From: Terriglobia bacterium
Lineage (GTDB): Bacteria; Acidobacteriota; UBA6911
DNA length: 64,000 nucleotides
Reading direction: 5' to 3'
NCBI GenBank assembly: GCA_020072565.1
Contig: JAIQGI010000002.1
Location: 163,430-227,429, forward strand
The stretch's first letter is position 1, and each line of letters starts with the position of its first letter. Positions 1 to 8,934 of this stretch are shown piece by piece. Under the pieces are notes generated by a model. The model searched no databases. It was not told the DNA's origin and was given only the letters and a program-made list of their open reading frames with translations. A program made the translations under genes and the position numbers.

Positions 1-720
1 TTTGATTTCCGGTCCGACCGGCACATCGGGCCGCACCGGCCTGGGTGCACGTCCATCCGGAATGAGCACGGTGGCAATCTGCTTGCCGTCTTCGGTGAAG
101 TCGAAGTTCATGACCCTGGTCGCCAGCACGGGCGTTTTCGTGAGCTGCCGAGACTGTCCGGTCGCGACGTCTGCGATCCAGATGTGGGTCGCGCTCTCAC
201 CATGCACGAAGAAGGCGATGCTCTTGCTGTCCGGCGACCACGTGGCATTGGACACGCGCGCACCTGCCGGAAGCTGAATCTGCTTCCTGGTACCGTCCGT
301 TGCCGAGATGAGCTGGATGCCTACGTTGTTTCGAACCGTCAGCGATCGTGCTCGATTCGCCTTGAAATCGATGAAGACCCCACCCAACTCGTCGAACGGC
401 TTCGAAAATGTCTTCATAAGCACGGGACCATCGCCGATCTCGTTCAGGAACCACTTCTTGTCCGGACTCGCGTTGGATAGATTCACGTTCTCGTGCCGAG
501 GCGCAGTGACCGCGGCTACCAGCTCAGGCGGCGGTGTAACATAGCCCTCCTGCTTCAAGATCTCGTCAGCCCAGCTGGACGGGGCAGTCTTTGGTGGGGC
601 GGCCTGGCCGCCGCCTTGCGCCAGCAGCGTGAGCGGCAGCAGCACAAGAAGCAGAACCAGCGCGGCCCGATAGAAGCGTGTCGAAATGTCGCGGTGCGAC
701 ATGGACGTGCGTGCAATCAT
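1..720 (-). CDS. S9 (prolyl oligopeptidase) family peptidase, N-terminal part, cut by window edge
   Basis: The first 240 codons of a gene that runs off the left edge. The start ATG (720-718) is preceded by GGAGG with a 4-nt spacer. Residues about 19-36 form a hydrophobic export signal (LVLLLVLLPLTLLAQG), so the protein is probably periplasmic or secreted. Downstream come a WADEILKQEGYVTPPPEL segment and propeller-blade motifs such as SNATWSPDSKSIAFF and FDFTEDGKQIATVL, typical of the N-terminal beta-propeller of S9 peptidases. The catalytic Ser-Asp-His domain would lie outside the window, so activity cannot be judged. Family assignment is by recognition of the propeller and leader; a non-enzymatic TolB-like propeller protein remains possible. 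Confidence 0.75.
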   Translation of the reverse strand, partial: MIARTSMSHRDISTRFYRAALVLLLVLLPLTLLAQGGGQAAPPKTAPSSWADEILKQEGYVTPPPELVAAVTAPRHENVNLSNASPDKKWFLNEIGDGPVLMKTFSKPFDELGGVFIDFKANRARSLTVRNNVGIQLISATDGTRKQIQLPAGARVSNATWSPDSKSIAFFVHGESATHIWIADVATGQSRQLTKTPVLATRVMNFDFTEDGKQIATVLIPDGRAPRPVRPDVPVGPEIK

Positions 721-800
721 GATACCTCCGTTGGATTTGTCACCGGCAAGTGACTGTGCCTCCTACCCTTGGCCACAGTCATGGGAACAATACGGGCGCT

Positions 801-829
801 ACTATAGGACATTCGCTCCGGTGGCACAA
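801..829 (-). promoter_or_regulatory. Predicted sigma70-type promoter for the S9 peptidase gene
   Basis: On the minus strand TTGTGC (829-824) is followed after 17 nt by TATAGT (806-801). Transcription would start about 795 and give a leader of roughly 75 nt before the ATG at 720. Confidence 0.55.
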
Positions 830-856
830 GCAGAAATCGATTACGGCTATGTCCAC

Positions 857-927
857 AAAACCTCGACGCAGAGGCCGCAGGGCAACAAGCCGGGTGGTTT
901 TCCTTGGGCCCTCTGCGCTGATATTTT
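857..927. repeat. Dispersed CTCTGCG-type imperfect inverted repeat
   Basis: The arms are AAAACCTCGACGCAGAGG (857 onward) and CCCTCTGCGCTGATATTTT (ending 927), which are inverted with respect to each other. The same core recurs at 4864, 10322, 14066, 20167, 30729 and 35967. It lies between the divergent S9 gene and the atp genes. Confidence 0.6.
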
Positions 928-944
928 GATACAGTGAGCAACGT

Positions 945-1208
945 ATGAGACGACAGCACGATGGGGAGCGTCGCCGTTCTCAAGGGGCGGTGATCGCCCG
1001 GCTTTCGGGAATCATCATGATTCTGCCCGCCTCGATGACTGCGGGATGGATCGTGGGATATTTCCTGGTTGATCGGTATCTGCACAGCTTCCCGTGGGGA
1101 AGCATAATTATTACTTTTTTCGGAGCGGGCGCCGGCTTCTATGAAATCGTGAGGATCCTGGCGCCCAATCGTGGCGATGATGGCAATTGCTCGGGCAGGG
1201 AATCTTGA
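945..1208 (+). CDS. atpZ: AtpZ/AtpI-family F0F1 ATPase accessory membrane protein
   Basis: An 87-residue protein with two predicted membrane segments (about 22-44 and 49-68), matching the small AtpZ-type accessory proteins encoded ahead of F0 genes, which are thought to help Mg2+ supply or c-ring assembly. Motifs include GIIMILPASMTAGWIVGY and GAGAGFYEIVRIL, the hairpin pattern of the family. The N terminus is short, basic and Arg-rich. Its last 38 bp overlap the start of the next gene, so the two are translationally linked. The position just before atpI-like, atpB and atpE supports the call. No strong ribosome binding site is visible before the ATG. Confidence 0.7.
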   Translation: MRRQHDGERRRSQGAVIARLSGIIMILPASMTAGWIVGYFLVDRYLHSFPWGSIIITFFGAGAGFYEIVRILAPNRGDDGNCSGRES

Positions 1209-1563
1209 ACGGCGCCTTTTCTGGCTGACCTTGGGGTTGACGGCCGGCGGGAGCCTCCTGGCGTGGGCGGGCTTCGGCGGCCGCGAGGCGGTGTCTTTCG
1301 CCGCCGGGGCGGGGCTTGCCGGGGCGAATCTCTTCTGGTTGCGGTCGACGATCAACTCGATATTCACGGGCGACCTGAAACGCTCGAAATCTAAGGTGTT
1401 AGCGGGCTTTTTTTTGCGCCTTCTGTTGATTCCCCTGTGCCTGTATGCTATGATCCGCTTTCTTTTTTTGGACATTCTCGCTGCAGTAGCCGGCCTTGCG
1501 GTCTTCATCTGCAGCGTTTTTATTGAAGGCGTCCTCGAAGCTTACGGCAGCAGCCCCGAATAA
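1171..1563 (+). CDS. atpI: AtpI-like ATP synthase subunit I
   Basis: A 130-residue, four-helix hydrophobic protein resembling the ATP synthase I chain, with membrane segments at about 14-32, 38-55, 77-97 and 99-118. AtpI is a non-structural protein thought to aid c-ring assembly. The gene starts inside the preceding atpZ-like gene and stops one base before the atpB ATG, so this is a tightly coupled operon. Alternative in-frame ATGs at 1177 and 1180 could also serve as start. The sequence is poorly conserved, as is usual for this family, so the call leans on topology and position. Confidence 0.65.
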   Translation: MAMMAIARAGNLERRLFWLTLGLTAGGSLLAWAGFGGREAVSFAAGAGLAGANLFWLRSTINSIFTGDLKRSKSKVLAGFFLRLLLIPLCLYAMIRFLFLDILAAVAGLAVFICSVFIEGVLEAYGSSPE

Positions 1564-1564
1564 C

Positions 1565-2353
1565 ATGCACGAGCAAAGCCCCGTCGCGAATTTTATCAAT
1601 CAATATCTGTTCGATCCCATTGCGCGCGCTCTCGGGTTCAATATCGCCGCCAATGGTCATGCCGTTCCGGATCACATCGTGATGATCCTTCTGGTCTCGC
1701 TCGGGCTCATTTCTTTTGCGATATGGCTGAGAAGCCGGTTGAGCGTCGAGAATCCCACCCGCATGCAGCACTTGATCGAAATTGTGCTGGAGACTCTGCA
1801 GGGATTGATGAAGGAAGTCGTCGGCAAGGACTCGCTCCAGTATTTCCCGTTGATCGGGACGCTGGCGGTCTACATCCTTTGCGGCAACCTGCTGGGGCTC
1901 ATTCCAGGTTTTCTCTCTCCGACCAGCAATCTAAATGTAACTGCCTCGTGCGCCGTCTGCACTTTTGTTTATTACAACTATCATGGCATTCGAAAGCACG
2001 GGTTGATTGGATACCTGGCACATTTCATGGGGCCGGTCTGGTGGCTCGCCTGGCTGCTGTTCCCGGTCGAGATCGTCAGCCATCTGGCACGCATTCTTTC
2101 GCTGAGCCTGCGCCTTTTCGGCAATATTTTTGCAGAAGAGTTGATCATCGGATCCCTCAACCAGTACATTTTCCCGGTTCTGGCCTCCGTTCCGGTCATG
2201 TTCCTGGCTCTGTTCGCCAGCACGATCCAGGCCTTTATATTCGTGCTGCTGACCCTGGTTTACATCTCGGGCGCCGTGGAAGAATCGGCGGAGCACAAAG
2301 AGGAACATGGTGCGGGACACCACGAAGGCGCGCCGCAGGCAGCGGCGGCCTGA
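1565..2353 (+). CDS. atpB: F0F1 ATP synthase subunit a
   Basis: A 262-residue integral membrane subunit a of ATP synthase, which forms the proton half-channels next to the c-ring. Five or more membrane segments are visible. The essential arginine lies in the conserved helix LSLRLFGNIFAEELI, and the GLIPGF loop is typical of the family. The ATG at 1565 lies one base after the atpI-like stop; the open frame extends upstream, but the added residues do not resemble subunit a. The C terminus is His/Glu-rich (HKEEHGAGHHEGAPQ), which is unusual but lies outside the conserved core. atpE follows after 57 bp. Confidence 0.95.
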   Translation: MHEQSPVANFINQYLFDPIARALGFNIAANGHAVPDHIVMILLVSLGLISFAIWLRSRLSVENPTRMQHLIEIVLETLQGLMKEVVGKDSLQYFPLIGTLAVYILCGNLLGLIPGFLSPTSNLNVTASCAVCTFVYYNYHGIRKHGLIGYLAHFMGPVWWLAWLLFPVEIVSHLARILSLSLRLFGNIFAEELIIGSLNQYIFPVLASVPVMFLALFASTIQAFIFVLLTLVYISGAVEESAEHKEEHGAGHHEGAPQAAAA

Positions 2354-2410
2354 GCACGATCCATACCGCGATTTGCTGTGATGAATGCATCTCTTGAAAG
2401 GAGACTTCTG

Positions 2411-2740
2411 ATGGGAAGAAAGTTGATTCTGGCCGCACTCATGGGTGTCGTACTCCTCACGATGGTAGTTCCGGTTTTTGCTCAGGGTGAGGCGGGAGCC
2501 GCGGCGAGCAAGGCTAGAAATTACCAGTGGCTGCTCATATCCGCCGGATTTGGCATGGCGCTGGCCGCTGCCGGCTGCGGATATGCTCAGAGCCGCGCGC
2601 TTGCGGCTGCGTGCGAAGGGGTCTCCCGCAATCCAGGTGCAACCGACACCATCCGGATCTTCATCTTTCTAGGCCTGGCTTTTATTGAGTTTCTGGCGCT
2701 GCTGACCTTTGTAGTCATCATGATGCTGCTGTTCTTCTGA
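2411..2740 (+). CDS. atpE: F0F1 ATP synthase subunit c
   Basis: A 109-residue proteolipid that forms the rotating c-ring. The ATG at 2411 has AAAGGAGA six bases upstream; an earlier in-frame ATG at 2378 lacks one. Residues 1-24 look like a cleavable signal peptide (VVLLTMVVPVFAQG), making this one of the longer c subunits. The mature part has the two-helix hairpin: a Gly/Ala-rich first helix, the polar loop CEGVSRNPGA, and a second helix with the proton-binding glutamate in FLGLAFIEFLALL. No Na+-type extra ligand pattern is obvious. The peripheral-stalk and F1 genes do not follow. Confidence 0.93.
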   Translation: MGRKLILAALMGVVLLTMVVPVFAQGEAGAAASKARNYQWLLISAGFGMALAAAGCGYAQSRALAAACEGVSRNPGATDTIRIFIFLGLAFIEFLALLTFVVIMMLLFF

Positions 2741-2762
2741 GGCAGAGACCAAGAGACAAGGG

Positions 2763-2837
2763 CAGCCGCAAAGAACGCGCATCACAGGATTGGCAGGAAT
2801 CCGTCCCGTGTTTGTCTGTTCTTTGTGGCTGCTTCGC
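2763..2837. repeat. Imperfect inverted repeat between convergent atpE and greA
   Basis: The left arm GCAGCCGCAAAGAACGCG and the right arm with GTTCTTTGTGGCTGC are inverted copies. The element sits between convergent genes and may serve as a bidirectional terminator, but there is no clear T-run. It resembles the GCAAAGAACGC-type intergenic repeats. Confidence 0.5.
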
Positions 2838-2847
2838 GGTTCCTTCG

Positions 2848-3318
2848 CTAGTCCTCGAGGTCGTGGATCGTGGTGAGGGAGCGGATTTCGTAGTCCTTCG
2901 GTCCCGAAGGCGTAACGATATGCACCTCATCGCCCTCAGCCTTTCCCATCAGACTCCGCCCGATAGGGGATGAACTCGATATCAAGCCCTGGCTGATGTC
3001 GGATTCCTCCGGTGAAACGAGGGTGTAGCTCAGTTCCTTGTCGGCGCCTGCATCGTACAGCACCACACGCGACCCATAAGCAACGCGGTCGTGAGGGATT
3101 TTTTCCAGATTGATGAGCGACAGGGCGGCAAGCCGTGCCTGAAGATTTGCTTTCTTGCCTTCAAGATAGGCCTGACGCTCCTTCGCCGCCTTGTACTCGG
3201 CATTCTCGCTCAAGTCACCGTGCTCGCGGGCTCTCAGTATCTCCTTGGGAAGGTCGACACGCAGCTCGCGCTCGATTACATTCAGCTCGTCCTGAAGCTT
3301 CTTGCGGATATCTTTCAT
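2848..3318 (-). CDS. greA: Transcription elongation factor GreA
   Basis: A 156-residue GreA that stimulates transcript cleavage by backtracked RNA polymerase. The N-terminal coiled coil (residues about 1-75) carries the acidic tip motif LSENAEYKAAKERQ, whose Asp/Glu residues hold the catalytic Mg2+. The C-terminal FKBP-like domain contains SPEESDISQGLISSSSPIGR, a hallmark of the family. The ATG at 3318 is chosen because upstream in-frame sequence overlaps nuoN in another frame and has no GreA similarity. The gene begins eight bases after the nuoN stop, so it is probably the last cistron of the nuo operon, an unusual partner. Confidence 0.95.
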   Translation of the reverse strand: MKDIRKKLQDELNVIERELRVDLPKEILRAREHGDLSENAEYKAAKERQAYLEGKKANLQARLAALSLINLEKIPHDRVAYGSRVVLYDAGADKELSYTLVSPEESDISQGLISSSSPIGRSLMGKAEGDEVHIVTPSGPKDYEIRSLTTIHDLED

Positions 3319-3326
3319 AGTACCAA

Positions 3327-4763
3327 TTATTGTAGGGGAAGGATGGAACGACTGGCAAGGTTCAGGATCCAATTCGGAGAGATGCCGGCCCACAGCACGC
3401 CCAGAGCCGCAATGGCGATCGCAGCCAGGGCCGTCAGCGGTATGCTTTCGATCTGTGCTTCCTGCGGTTCCTTCATGTACATGTACACCATCAGGCGGAA
3501 GTAGTAGTAGACCGAGAGCACGCTGTTGAGGACCCCTATGATGGCAAGGCCCACGTAACCCCTTTGAATCGCAGCACTGAAAAGGAAGAACTTCCCGATG
3601 AATCCGCCGGTCAGCGGAATTCCCGCCAGTGAGATCAGGAAGAGCGAAAGCGCCGCGGCCGTCAGGGGTTGGGTTCTTCCCATGCCGGCATAATCCTCGA
3701 GCTTCACCCGCTGATCGCCCTGCCGGCTCAGGGAGAGCACGATGCTGAGCGCACCCAGGTTCATTGCGGTGTAGACGATGAGATAGAAGATCACCGCCCG
3801 ATGGCCCGCGGAACTGTTGGCGACGATGCCGACCAGGATGTAACCCGCGTGCGCAATTGCAGAGTAGGCCAGCATTCGTTTGATGTTCGACTGCAGCGTG
3901 GCGACAACATTCCCCACAGTCATCGTCAGGATGGAGCAAACCCACAAAATTGCGGTCCAATCTGCCTGCAGTGATGGCAGCGCCTGGACGAGCACACGGA
4001 TGAGGGCCGCGAAGCCTGCCGCCTTGGGGCCTACGATCATGAACGCGGTGACCGCCGTCGGCGCCCCCTCGTATACGTCGGGCGCCCAGGCATGGAAAGG
4101 CACGGTGGCGACCTTGAAACCGAATCCGACCAAGAGCAGCCCCAACCCGATCACCATGGTGAGCTGGGGCGTGCCCTGCAAACCTGCGACCTGGCGGATG
4201 GCGGCGTAGTTCGTCGTGCCGGTGCTGCCGTATACCAGCGCGATGCCGTAAAGCAGAAACGCGGTCGCGAAGGAACCAAGCAGAAAATATTTCAACGACG
4301 ATTCGTTGGCCCGCAGGTCGGTGCGCTTGAAACCTGCCAGAATGTAAGTGGCAATCGACAGGATCTCGATGCCGAGGAAGGTCAGAATCAAATCACCGCT
4401 TGCGGCCATCAGCGACATGCCGGAGCAGGCGAAAAGGAGCAGGGCGTAATACTCACCCCTGTTGATGGACTCCCTCTCGTTAAATCGCAACGCAACGAGG
4501 GCGGAGAAGCCGGTAATGACGAAAAACAGCCACTGAAAAACCCAGCTGAAGTTGTCGACCAGAAACATGCCGCTAAAGATGGCGCGCGGATGGCCGAGCC
4601 GCTGAAACGACAGCACATAAGCAGCCAGGAAAGAGGCAGCCACGGCGATCTGCCCCTGCCGGCTCTTGCGCGCGGGCGGCGTAAAGGGCTCCAGCAGCAG
4701 GATGATCATCCCCGCCAGCACCAGGATGATTTGAGGGAGGATCGAAAAGTAGTCAATAGTCAT
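3327..4763 (-). CDS. nuoN: NADH-quinone oxidoreductase subunit N
   Basis: A 478-residue antiporter-like membrane subunit of complex I with about 14 transmembrane helices. The family signature is present: the central LKYFLLGSFATAFLLYG, the conserved lysine in NIKRMLAYSAIAHAGY, and AFMIVGPKAAGFAAL. These Lys and Glu residues form the proton path in the hydrophobic arm. The ATG at 4763 follows an intergenic gap of about 190 bp after nuoM, and greA follows eight bases downstream. Length and motifs are normal. Confidence 0.96.
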   Translation of the reverse strand: MTIDYFSILPQIILVLAGMIILLLEPFTPPARKSRQGQIAVAASFLAAYVLSFQRLGHPRAIFSGMFLVDNFSWVFQWLFFVITGFSALVALRFNERESINRGEYYALLLFACSGMSLMAASGDLILTFLGIEILSIATYILAGFKRTDLRANESSLKYFLLGSFATAFLLYGIALVYGSTGTTNYAAIRQVAGLQGTPQLTMVIGLGLLLVGFGFKVATVPFHAWAPDVYEGAPTAVTAFMIVGPKAAGFAALIRVLVQALPSLQADWTAILWVCSILTMTVGNVVATLQSNIKRMLAYSAIAHAGYILVGIVANSSAGHRAVIFYLIVYTAMNLGALSIVLSLSRQGDQRVKLEDYAGMGRTQPLTAAALSLFLISLAGIPLTGGFIGKFFLFSAAIQRGYVGLAIIGVLNSVLSVYYYFRLMVYMYMKEPQEAQIESIPLTALAAIAIAALGVLWAGISPNWILNLASRSILPLQ

Positions 4764-4863
4764 CGCTTAGCTAGTCACCACCCGCCGAGCAGTGGATCCC
4801 CTTTCCGACAGAGAATTCAAGATATCCCAGACCACGGGTGCCCTTGGTCCTTCGCCGCAATCC

Positions 4864-4888
4864 CTGCGCTCTCTGCGTCGAGATTCTT
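4864..4888. repeat. Single arm of the CTCTGCG dispersed repeat
   Basis: The stretch CTGCGCTCTCTGCGTCGAGA matches one arm of the repeats at 857, 14066 and 30729. It lies in the 194-bp gap between nuoM and nuoN; I see no convincing second arm. Confidence 0.45.
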
Positions 4889-4957
4889 TGGCGGCAGCTG
4901 TGTCGCTGCAGGTACTTCGTGGTCTGCTGCGCCCCCGAATTTTTCATAATTGCTGAC

Positions 4958-6517
4958 TCACTGGCCGCCGCCCAGTTGCGGGCTGCCGAGGCGCTGTTCG
5001 ACCCTGTATCCCCCCGCGGGGGCGTGGGCGTTGTGAATGCGTTGCTGCACGAGTTGAAGGCTCGCATCCATTCGTTGGAGGAAAGGCGCGGAATAGACAC
5101 CGATCCACAGCATCACGAGCAGAATCGGCACCAGCAGCAGTTTTTCCCGCGTGCCGATATCCTTCATCTCCAGGTTTGCCGGGTTGGTTACGTTGCCCAG
5201 GAAAACACGCTGGTACATCCAGAGCATATAAACGGCGCCGAGAATCATTCCGCTTGCCGCGACCGCGGCAAAAACCGGACTCTTGATAAAGGTTCCCGCC
5301 AGAATGAGCACCTCCCCCACAAACCCGTTCAGCCCCGGCAGGCCGATCGAGGAGAGGGTGACGACGAGAAACAGGGCCGCCAGCACCGGGTTGCGGTGCG
5401 CCAGGCCCCCAAAGTCCGAGATCAGGCGCGTGTGCCTGCGCTCGTAGATCATGCCGACGAGGAGGAACAATGCGCCGGTCGACAAGCCGTGATTCAGCAT
5501 CTGCAGTGTCGATCCCTGAAGACCTTGCTGGGTGAAAGCGAATATCCCAAGCACGACCAGCCCCATATGGCTCACCGACGAGTAGGCCACCAGCTTTTTC
5601 AGATCGGGCTGAACCATGGCAACGAGCGCCCCATAAACTATGCCGATCAGTGCGAGAATGGAAAGGTAGGGCGCTACTGCAATGGCCGCGGCAGGGAACA
5701 GAGGCAGGCAGAAGCGCAGCAGTCCATAAGTCCCCATCTTCAGCAGCACGCCCGCGAGAATCACTGATCCGGCCGTGGGCGCCTCGACGTGGGCATCCGG
5801 GAGCCACGTGTGAAACGGAAACAAGGGCACCTTGATCGCGAAGGCAAGCAGAAACGCCATGAAAAGCCAGAACTCTTCGCCCGTCGTGATCCGGATGCTT
5901 CCCGAAGCCAGATTGCGCGAGATCTGCAGCAGGTCGAAGGTAGTGCCGCCGTTGAGGTAATAAAGATAGATGATGGCGAGCAGCATGAGCAGCGATCCGA
6001 CCATGGTATAGAGGATGAACTTGACCGCTGCGTAGACGCGATGCTCGCCGCCCCAGACGCCGATCAGAAAATACATCGGGATCAGCATTACTTCCCAGAA
6101 CACGTAGAAGAGCACCAGATCGAGTGCGGCAAAGACCCCGAGCATTCCTGTTTCCAGGAACAGCATGCAGATCATGTACGGCTTCACCTTCTGGGTCACC
6201 GCGCGCCAGGAAGAGAGAATGGCCAACGGAGTGAGGAAAGTCGTGAGCAGGATGAGGAACAAGCTGATGCCGTCTATGCCCAGATGATGCTTGATCATCC
6301 CCCCTTCGATCCAGGAGACCGCTTCCTCGAACTGCATTTGCCCGTTCGCAATATCGAAGTGATAGTAAAGGTGGAGCGACAGGACAAAGGTTGCCAGCGA
6401 GGCCAGCAGGGCGAACGTCTTGATCGCCCGGTCGGAGCCACGCGGGAACAGCAGCAGAGCGACCGCGGCCGCTGCGGGGAGGTAGGTCACCAGGCTCAGG
6501 ATGTTCTGTATATGCAT
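4958..6517 (-). CDS. nuoM: NADH-quinone oxidoreductase subunit M
   Basis: A 519-residue antiporter-like subunit of complex I. Visible motifs include the conserved glutamate in FYVFWEVMLIPMYFLIG, the lysine segment KVPLFPFHTWLPDAHVEAP and the DLKKLVAYSSVSHMG helix, all central to proton translocation in NuoM/MrpD-type proteins. The ATG at 6517 is preceded only by a weak GGTGACGG. The order L-M-N matches canonical nuo operons. The intergenic gaps on both sides (144 and 194 bp) are larger than usual and the downstream one contains a dispersed-repeat arm. Length and motifs are typical. Confidence 0.96.
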   Translation of the reverse strand: MHIQNILSLVTYLPAAAAVALLLFPRGSDRAIKTFALLASLATFVLSLHLYYHFDIANGQMQFEEAVSWIEGGMIKHHLGIDGISLFLILLTTFLTPLAILSSWRAVTQKVKPYMICMLFLETGMLGVFAALDLVLFYVFWEVMLIPMYFLIGVWGGEHRVYAAVKFILYTMVGSLLMLLAIIYLYYLNGGTTFDLLQISRNLASGSIRITTGEEFWLFMAFLLAFAIKVPLFPFHTWLPDAHVEAPTAGSVILAGVLLKMGTYGLLRFCLPLFPAAAIAVAPYLSILALIGIVYGALVAMVQPDLKKLVAYSSVSHMGLVVLGIFAFTQQGLQGSTLQMLNHGLSTGALFLLVGMIYERRHTRLISDFGGLAHRNPVLAALFLVVTLSSIGLPGLNGFVGEVLILAGTFIKSPVFAAVAASGMILGAVYMLWMYQRVFLGNVTNPANLEMKDIGTREKLLLVPILLVMLWIGVYSAPFLQRMDASLQLVQQRIHNAHAPAGGYRVEQRLGSPQLGGGQ

Positions 6518-6661
6518 GCGGTGCCGTCACCAGAGCAAAAGATATGTGCGACGCATTCCATGGAAGGCGCAAGCTTGCTTGCACCTTATCTTGCTCCGCC
6601 TCGCGCCGTTCGAAGGCGGCAGCCAGCTGCTGCACCCCAGGGCAAAACCATAATCCTGGTA

Positions 6662-8614
6662 TTACGAAAGCCAGGCCAGAATCCATGGCTGCAGAGTTAT
6701 GTAGAGCAAGATGGCCACAACCCCGACCAGGATCCAGGTGGCGTAGCTGCGCACCAGGCCATTTTGAATGTTCTTCAACAGGGAAGCCGCACCCTGAACT
6801 ACGCGGGCCGCCCCGTTTACCGCGCCATCAACTATCCCGACGTCCACTCCGCGCCACAAGACATCCCTCGAACCCGCCGCAACCGGGTGCACGATCAGCG
6901 CATCGTAGGTTTCGTCCACGTAATACTTGTGTGCCAGCAGTGTGTAGGGGCCGCTCATGCTGTGCGCGAGTTTCTCCGGCAGGGACGGCTTGACGACATA
7001 GAAGCGGTATGCCAGAAAGATGCCCAGCAGCGCGACCATCACCGAAATCAAGGCAAATCCCATTTCCAGGCTGTGTGCAAGCTGCGCGTGCTCCCCGCGC
7101 CAGGCAAACTCGAGCGAGGGCTCCAGGAACCGCTCGAACCTGTTGGTGCCCAGCCATGCGGGCAGCCCGATGAATCCGCCGATGGTCGAAAGCACGCCGA
7201 GGACCACCAGCGGGAGGGTCATGGTCGGCGGCGATTCGTGCACGTGGTGGCGGGTCTCCTCCGAAAAGCGTTCCGAGCCGTAAAATGCCAGAAAGATCAG
7301 CCGGAACATGTAGAAGGCCGTGAGACCCGCCGTCAGCAGACCCGTCAGCCAGATGACGGGATGCCCAGCGGCCCATGCCGACCACAGAATCTCGTCTTTG
7401 CTGAAAAAGCCCGCGAAAGGAAATATGCCGCTGATCGCGAGCGCGGCGACCAGCATGGTGCCGTGCGTGGTGGGGGTGAATTTGCGGAGTCCCCCCATGC
7501 GCATGAGATCCTGCTCGCCGCCGATGGCGTGGATTACGCTCCCCGCCCCCAGGAAGAGGAGCGCCTTGAAAAACGCGTGCGTGACGAGATGAAATATGCC
7601 GGCCGAAAAAGCGCCGACGCCGGCGGCGAAAAACATATAGCCCAGCTGGCTCACAGTCGAGTAGGCCAGAACCCGCTTGATGTCCGTCTGTACCAGGCCG
7701 ATGGTGGCGGCCATCAGCGCGGTCAGGATGCCGATCGCGGCGACCACCTCGAGAGCAATGGGCGCGCGGCTGAATATCGGGGAGCAGCGCACGACCATGT
7801 AAACCCCCGCCGTCACCATCGTGGCGGCGTGGATCAAGGCACTCACCGGAGTCGGACCTTCCATCGCATCCGGCAACCAGACGTAGAGGGGAATCTGCGC
7901 ACTCTTGCCGGTCGCACCCACAAAAAGCAGGAGCCCGATCGAAGTCAAAATCCCGAAACCGGTTTCGACCGGAAAGTTTGCCGGGCTGGCAGCGATCCTG
8001 CTGAACACCTCCGTGAAGTTCATGCTTTTGAAGGTGACGAAGATGAGCAGCACACCCAGCATGAAGCCCACGTCCCCGATCCGGTTTACGATGAACGCCT
8101 TCTTGCCGGCATCGCCGGCGCTGCGCCGGTCGAAGTAATATCCGATGAGCAGATACGAGCAGAGCCCGACCCCTTCCCAGCCGACGAACATCAGGAGGAA
8201 GTTGCCCGCCATGACCAGGACCAGCATCGAAAACATAAACAGATTCAGAAACGAAAAGAACCGGTAGTACCCGTCTTCGGCGTGCATGTAGCCGATCGAG
8301 TAAACATGAATCAGAAATCCAACCCCGGTGACGACAAGGAGCATGACCGCCGAAAGCGGGTCCAGGAGGAACTCCGCTTTGGCCACGAAGTTGCCGGACG
8401 CGATCCAGGTAAAAAGGGGATCGACGACGTGCCTCTCGGCCGGAGGCAGTTCGAGCAGGCTTGCGACCGCCGCGACCGCAAACAGGAAAGATGCGCCCAC
8501 GCTGGTGCAGGCAATCGCGGAAATGACCGGCTTGGGGAACCGTCTGCCCAGAATCCCGTTGAGCGCCGAGCCGGCGAGAGGGAGCAGCGGGATGAGCCAG
8601 AGATAATCCGTCAT
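6662..8614 (-). CDS. nuoL: NADH-quinone oxidoreductase subunit L
   Basis: A 650-residue subunit at the tip of the complex I membrane arm. Conserved motifs: NRIGDVGFMLG, the proton-path segment KSAQIPLYVWLPDAMEGP, and TDIKRVLAYSTVSQLGY. The C terminus has the extra long amphipathic helix and final anchoring segment expected for NuoL (residues about 560-650). The ATG at 8614 lies 13 bp after the nuoK stop. Length fits the family. Nothing abnormal is visible. Confidence 0.96.
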   Translation of the reverse strand: MTDYLWLIPLLPLAGSALNGILGRRFPKPVISAIACTSVGASFLFAVAAVASLLELPPAERHVVDPLFTWIASGNFVAKAEFLLDPLSAVMLLVVTGVGFLIHVYSIGYMHAEDGYYRFFSFLNLFMFSMLVLVMAGNFLLMFVGWEGVGLCSYLLIGYYFDRRSAGDAGKKAFIVNRIGDVGFMLGVLLIFVTFKSMNFTEVFSRIAASPANFPVETGFGILTSIGLLLFVGATGKSAQIPLYVWLPDAMEGPTPVSALIHAATMVTAGVYMVVRCSPIFSRAPIALEVVAAIGILTALMAATIGLVQTDIKRVLAYSTVSQLGYMFFAAGVGAFSAGIFHLVTHAFFKALLFLGAGSVIHAIGGEQDLMRMGGLRKFTPTTHGTMLVAALAISGIFPFAGFFSKDEILWSAWAAGHPVIWLTGLLTAGLTAFYMFRLIFLAFYGSERFSEETRHHVHESPPTMTLPLVVLGVLSTIGGFIGLPAWLGTNRFERFLEPSLEFAWRGEHAQLAHSLEMGFALISVMVALLGIFLAYRFYVVKPSLPEKLAHSMSGPYTLLAHKYYVDETYDALIVHPVAAGSRDVLWRGVDVGIVDGAVNGAARVVQGAASLLKNIQNGLVRSYATWILVGVVAILLYITLQPWILAWLS

Positions 8615-8627
8615 ACGCAGGTCCCTG

Positions 8628-8927
8628 TTACCACTTCATGATGTCCGCATCGTCGACACTCAGGGTCTTGCGATTGCGGTAAAGCGTGATTGCGATGGCG
8701 AGCCCGACGGCTGCTTCTGCCGCCGCCACCACCATGACGAAGAACACAAATATCTGCCCGTTCACCTGCTCAAGGTACTTCGAGAACGCTACGAAACTGA
8801 GATTCACCCCGTTGAGCATCAGTTCGATGCACAGGAAGATGGCAATGACATTCTTCTTGACGATCACCCCGATGGTCCCGACGGTAAACAAAAGCGCGCT
8901 CAGGATCAGACAGTGAAATATGCTCAT
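8628..8927 (-). CDS. nuoK: NADH-quinone oxidoreductase subunit K
   Basis: A 99-residue, three-helix subunit of the complex I membrane arm. The essential glutamates lie in CIELMLNGVNL and AAAEAAVGLAIAI, at the positions used for proton translocation. Length matches the family (about 100 residues). It starts seven bases downstream of nuoJ and is followed by nuoL after 13 bp, so the three are co-transcribed. Confidence 0.96.
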   Translation of the reverse strand: MSIFHCLILSALLFTVGTIGVIVKKNVIAIFLCIELMLNGVNLSFVAFSKYLEQVNGQIFVFFVMVVAAAEAAVGLAIAITLYRNRKTLSVDDADIMKW

Positions 8928-8934
8928 GATCCGC

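Noticed and set aside
2848..3960. GreA as a 370-residue protein
   Set aside because: Residues before the ATG at 3318 lie over nuoN in another frame and have no GreA similarity; GreA is about 156 residues.
5789..8641. A 950-codon open frame on the plus strand
   Set aside because: It is the antisense of nuoL and the nuoM start, with a composition rich in charged residues and no domain. GC-rich DNA gives such shadows opposite real genes.
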